Source: Pseudomonas parafulva
Lineage (GTDB): Bacteria > Pseudomonadota > Gammaproteobacteria > Pseudomonadales > Pseudomonadaceae
Assembly: GCF_000800255.1 (NCBI RefSeq)
Contig: NZ_CP009747.1
Span: 4,526,001-4,590,000 of the forward strand
DNA length: 64,000 bases
Direction of reading: 5' to 3'
A model generated the notes under the pieces. It had not been told where the DNA came from. It saw only the letters and a list, made by a program, of their open reading frames with translations, and made no database searches. Numbering within the stretch: the stretch's first letter is position 1; each line of letters starts with the position of its first letter. Shown here piece after piece: positions 63,781 to 64,000 of the stretch. The position numbers were made by a program, and so were the translations under genes.

Positions 63781-64000
63781 TCAGGCGTGCCCGTAGTCGC
63801 GCGCGCCGAACAGTGCGGTGCCGATACGCACCCAGGTCGCGCCTTGGGCGATGGCCGCTTCCAAGTCATGGCTCATGCCCATGGACAGACTGTCCAGGCC
63901 AAGGCCGAGGGCCTCCTGCAACTGGCGCAGCCGGGCGAACGCAGCGTGCTGGGCGGCAGGGTCGTCGGTGGGTTCAGGGATCGCCATCAGCCCGCGCAAG
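63781..64000 (-). CDS. YggS-family PLP-binding protein, C-terminal part
   Basis: The gene is cut by the right edge; its 5' end lies outside. The visible 72 codons contain LDSLSMGMSHDLEAAIAQGATWVRIGTALFGAR, the end pattern of the YggS/PLPBP family, which binds PLP without an enzymatic reaction and stabilises vitamin B6 pools. It precedes proC by 38 nt in the same direction, the usual arrangement. Confidence 0.92.
   Translation of the reverse strand, partial: LRGLMAIPEPTDDPAAQHAAFARLRQLQEALGLGLDSLSMGMSHDLEAAIAQGATWVRIGTALFGARDYGHA

Overview
The window is chromosomal DNA from a Pseudomonas, most likely of the P. putida group. It is GC-rich, densely packed and dominated by housekeeping genes. 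Support for the assignment comes from gene content that I recognise from pseudomonads: the HglS 2-oxoadipate dioxygenase with its H70/R74/H226 residues, a 6S RNA gene between fau and zapA, ftsY-ftsE-ftsX-rpoH, metX-metW, thiS-thiG-trmB, ferredoxin/coaD/mutM, and a Pseudomonas-type REP inverted pair. I saw no prophage, transposase, CRISPR array, tRNA or rRNA. The window starts inside an ABC-transporter binding-protein gene and ends inside a yggS-like gene.

Layout. 1-2.8 kb: a nitrate/sulfonate/taurine-type ABC transporter and a convergent small HTH regulator. 2.9-3.8 kb: a Sel1-repeat protein. 3.8-8.9 kb: a MarR regulator and a four-gene efflux operon (FUSC, DUF1656, HlyD adaptor, outer-membrane lipoprotein) in which every junction is a 4-nt stop/start overlap. 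9.1-11.1 kb: a chemoreceptor with a FliA-like promoter. 11.1-14.8 kb: hglS, a quinone oxidoreductase, a REP pair, a FliL-like protein and an EVE-domain protein. 15-16.6 kb: fau, 6S RNA, zapA and a small coiled-coil partner. 16.7-21.6 kb: ygfB-pepP-ubiH-DUF4442-ubiI-like. 21.6-24.4 kb: Fe(III) uptake with a Fur-box candidate. 24.5-26 kb: gcvT-gcvH, without gcvP. 26-31 kb: a DUF2388 protein, an orphan GspE/PilB-type ATPase, an ACT-like protein divergent from an Lrp regulator, and ilvD. 31.5-34.2 kb: a short MgtE transporter and an A+T-rich patch carrying an MFS transporter. 34.2-44 kb: rlmI, a PfpI-type protein, an HDOD protein, mutM, ggt, ferredoxin, coaD, a coniferyl-aldehyde-type dehydrogenase, a sulfurtransferase and a YheT hydrolase. 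44-50.3 kb: three M16 peptidase-family genes plus rsmD. 50.6-55.5 kb: ftsY-ftsE-ftsX, rpoH and mtgA. 55.6-57.9 kb: DUF423, thiS-thiG and trmB. 57.9-64 kb: a minus-strand run that reads, in transcription order, yggS-proC-yggT-metX-metW-DUF4426-rdgB-hemW-DUF3392.

How the genes work together. Most modules are core cell biology: division (ZapA, FtsE/FtsX), membrane targeting (FtsY), heat shock (RpoH), ubiquinone hydroxylation, methionine, proline, branched-chain amino acid, thiamine and CoA synthesis, DNA and nucleotide repair (MutM, RdgB) and RNA methylation (RlmI, RsmD, TrmB). Accessory functions are the sulfonate-type importer, the MarR-controlled pump, the chemoreceptor, the MFS islet and the aldehyde dehydrogenase.

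I did not find a clear new defence or mobile system. The most interesting items are: a one-chain M16 protein whose two halves match the neighbouring two-gene M16 pair; an ACT-like protein/Lrp pair with a perfect palindrome next to ilvD; gcvTH lacking gcvP; a TetR-like operator with no regulator gene beside it; and a low-GC MFS islet next to a possibly disrupted small membrane ORF.
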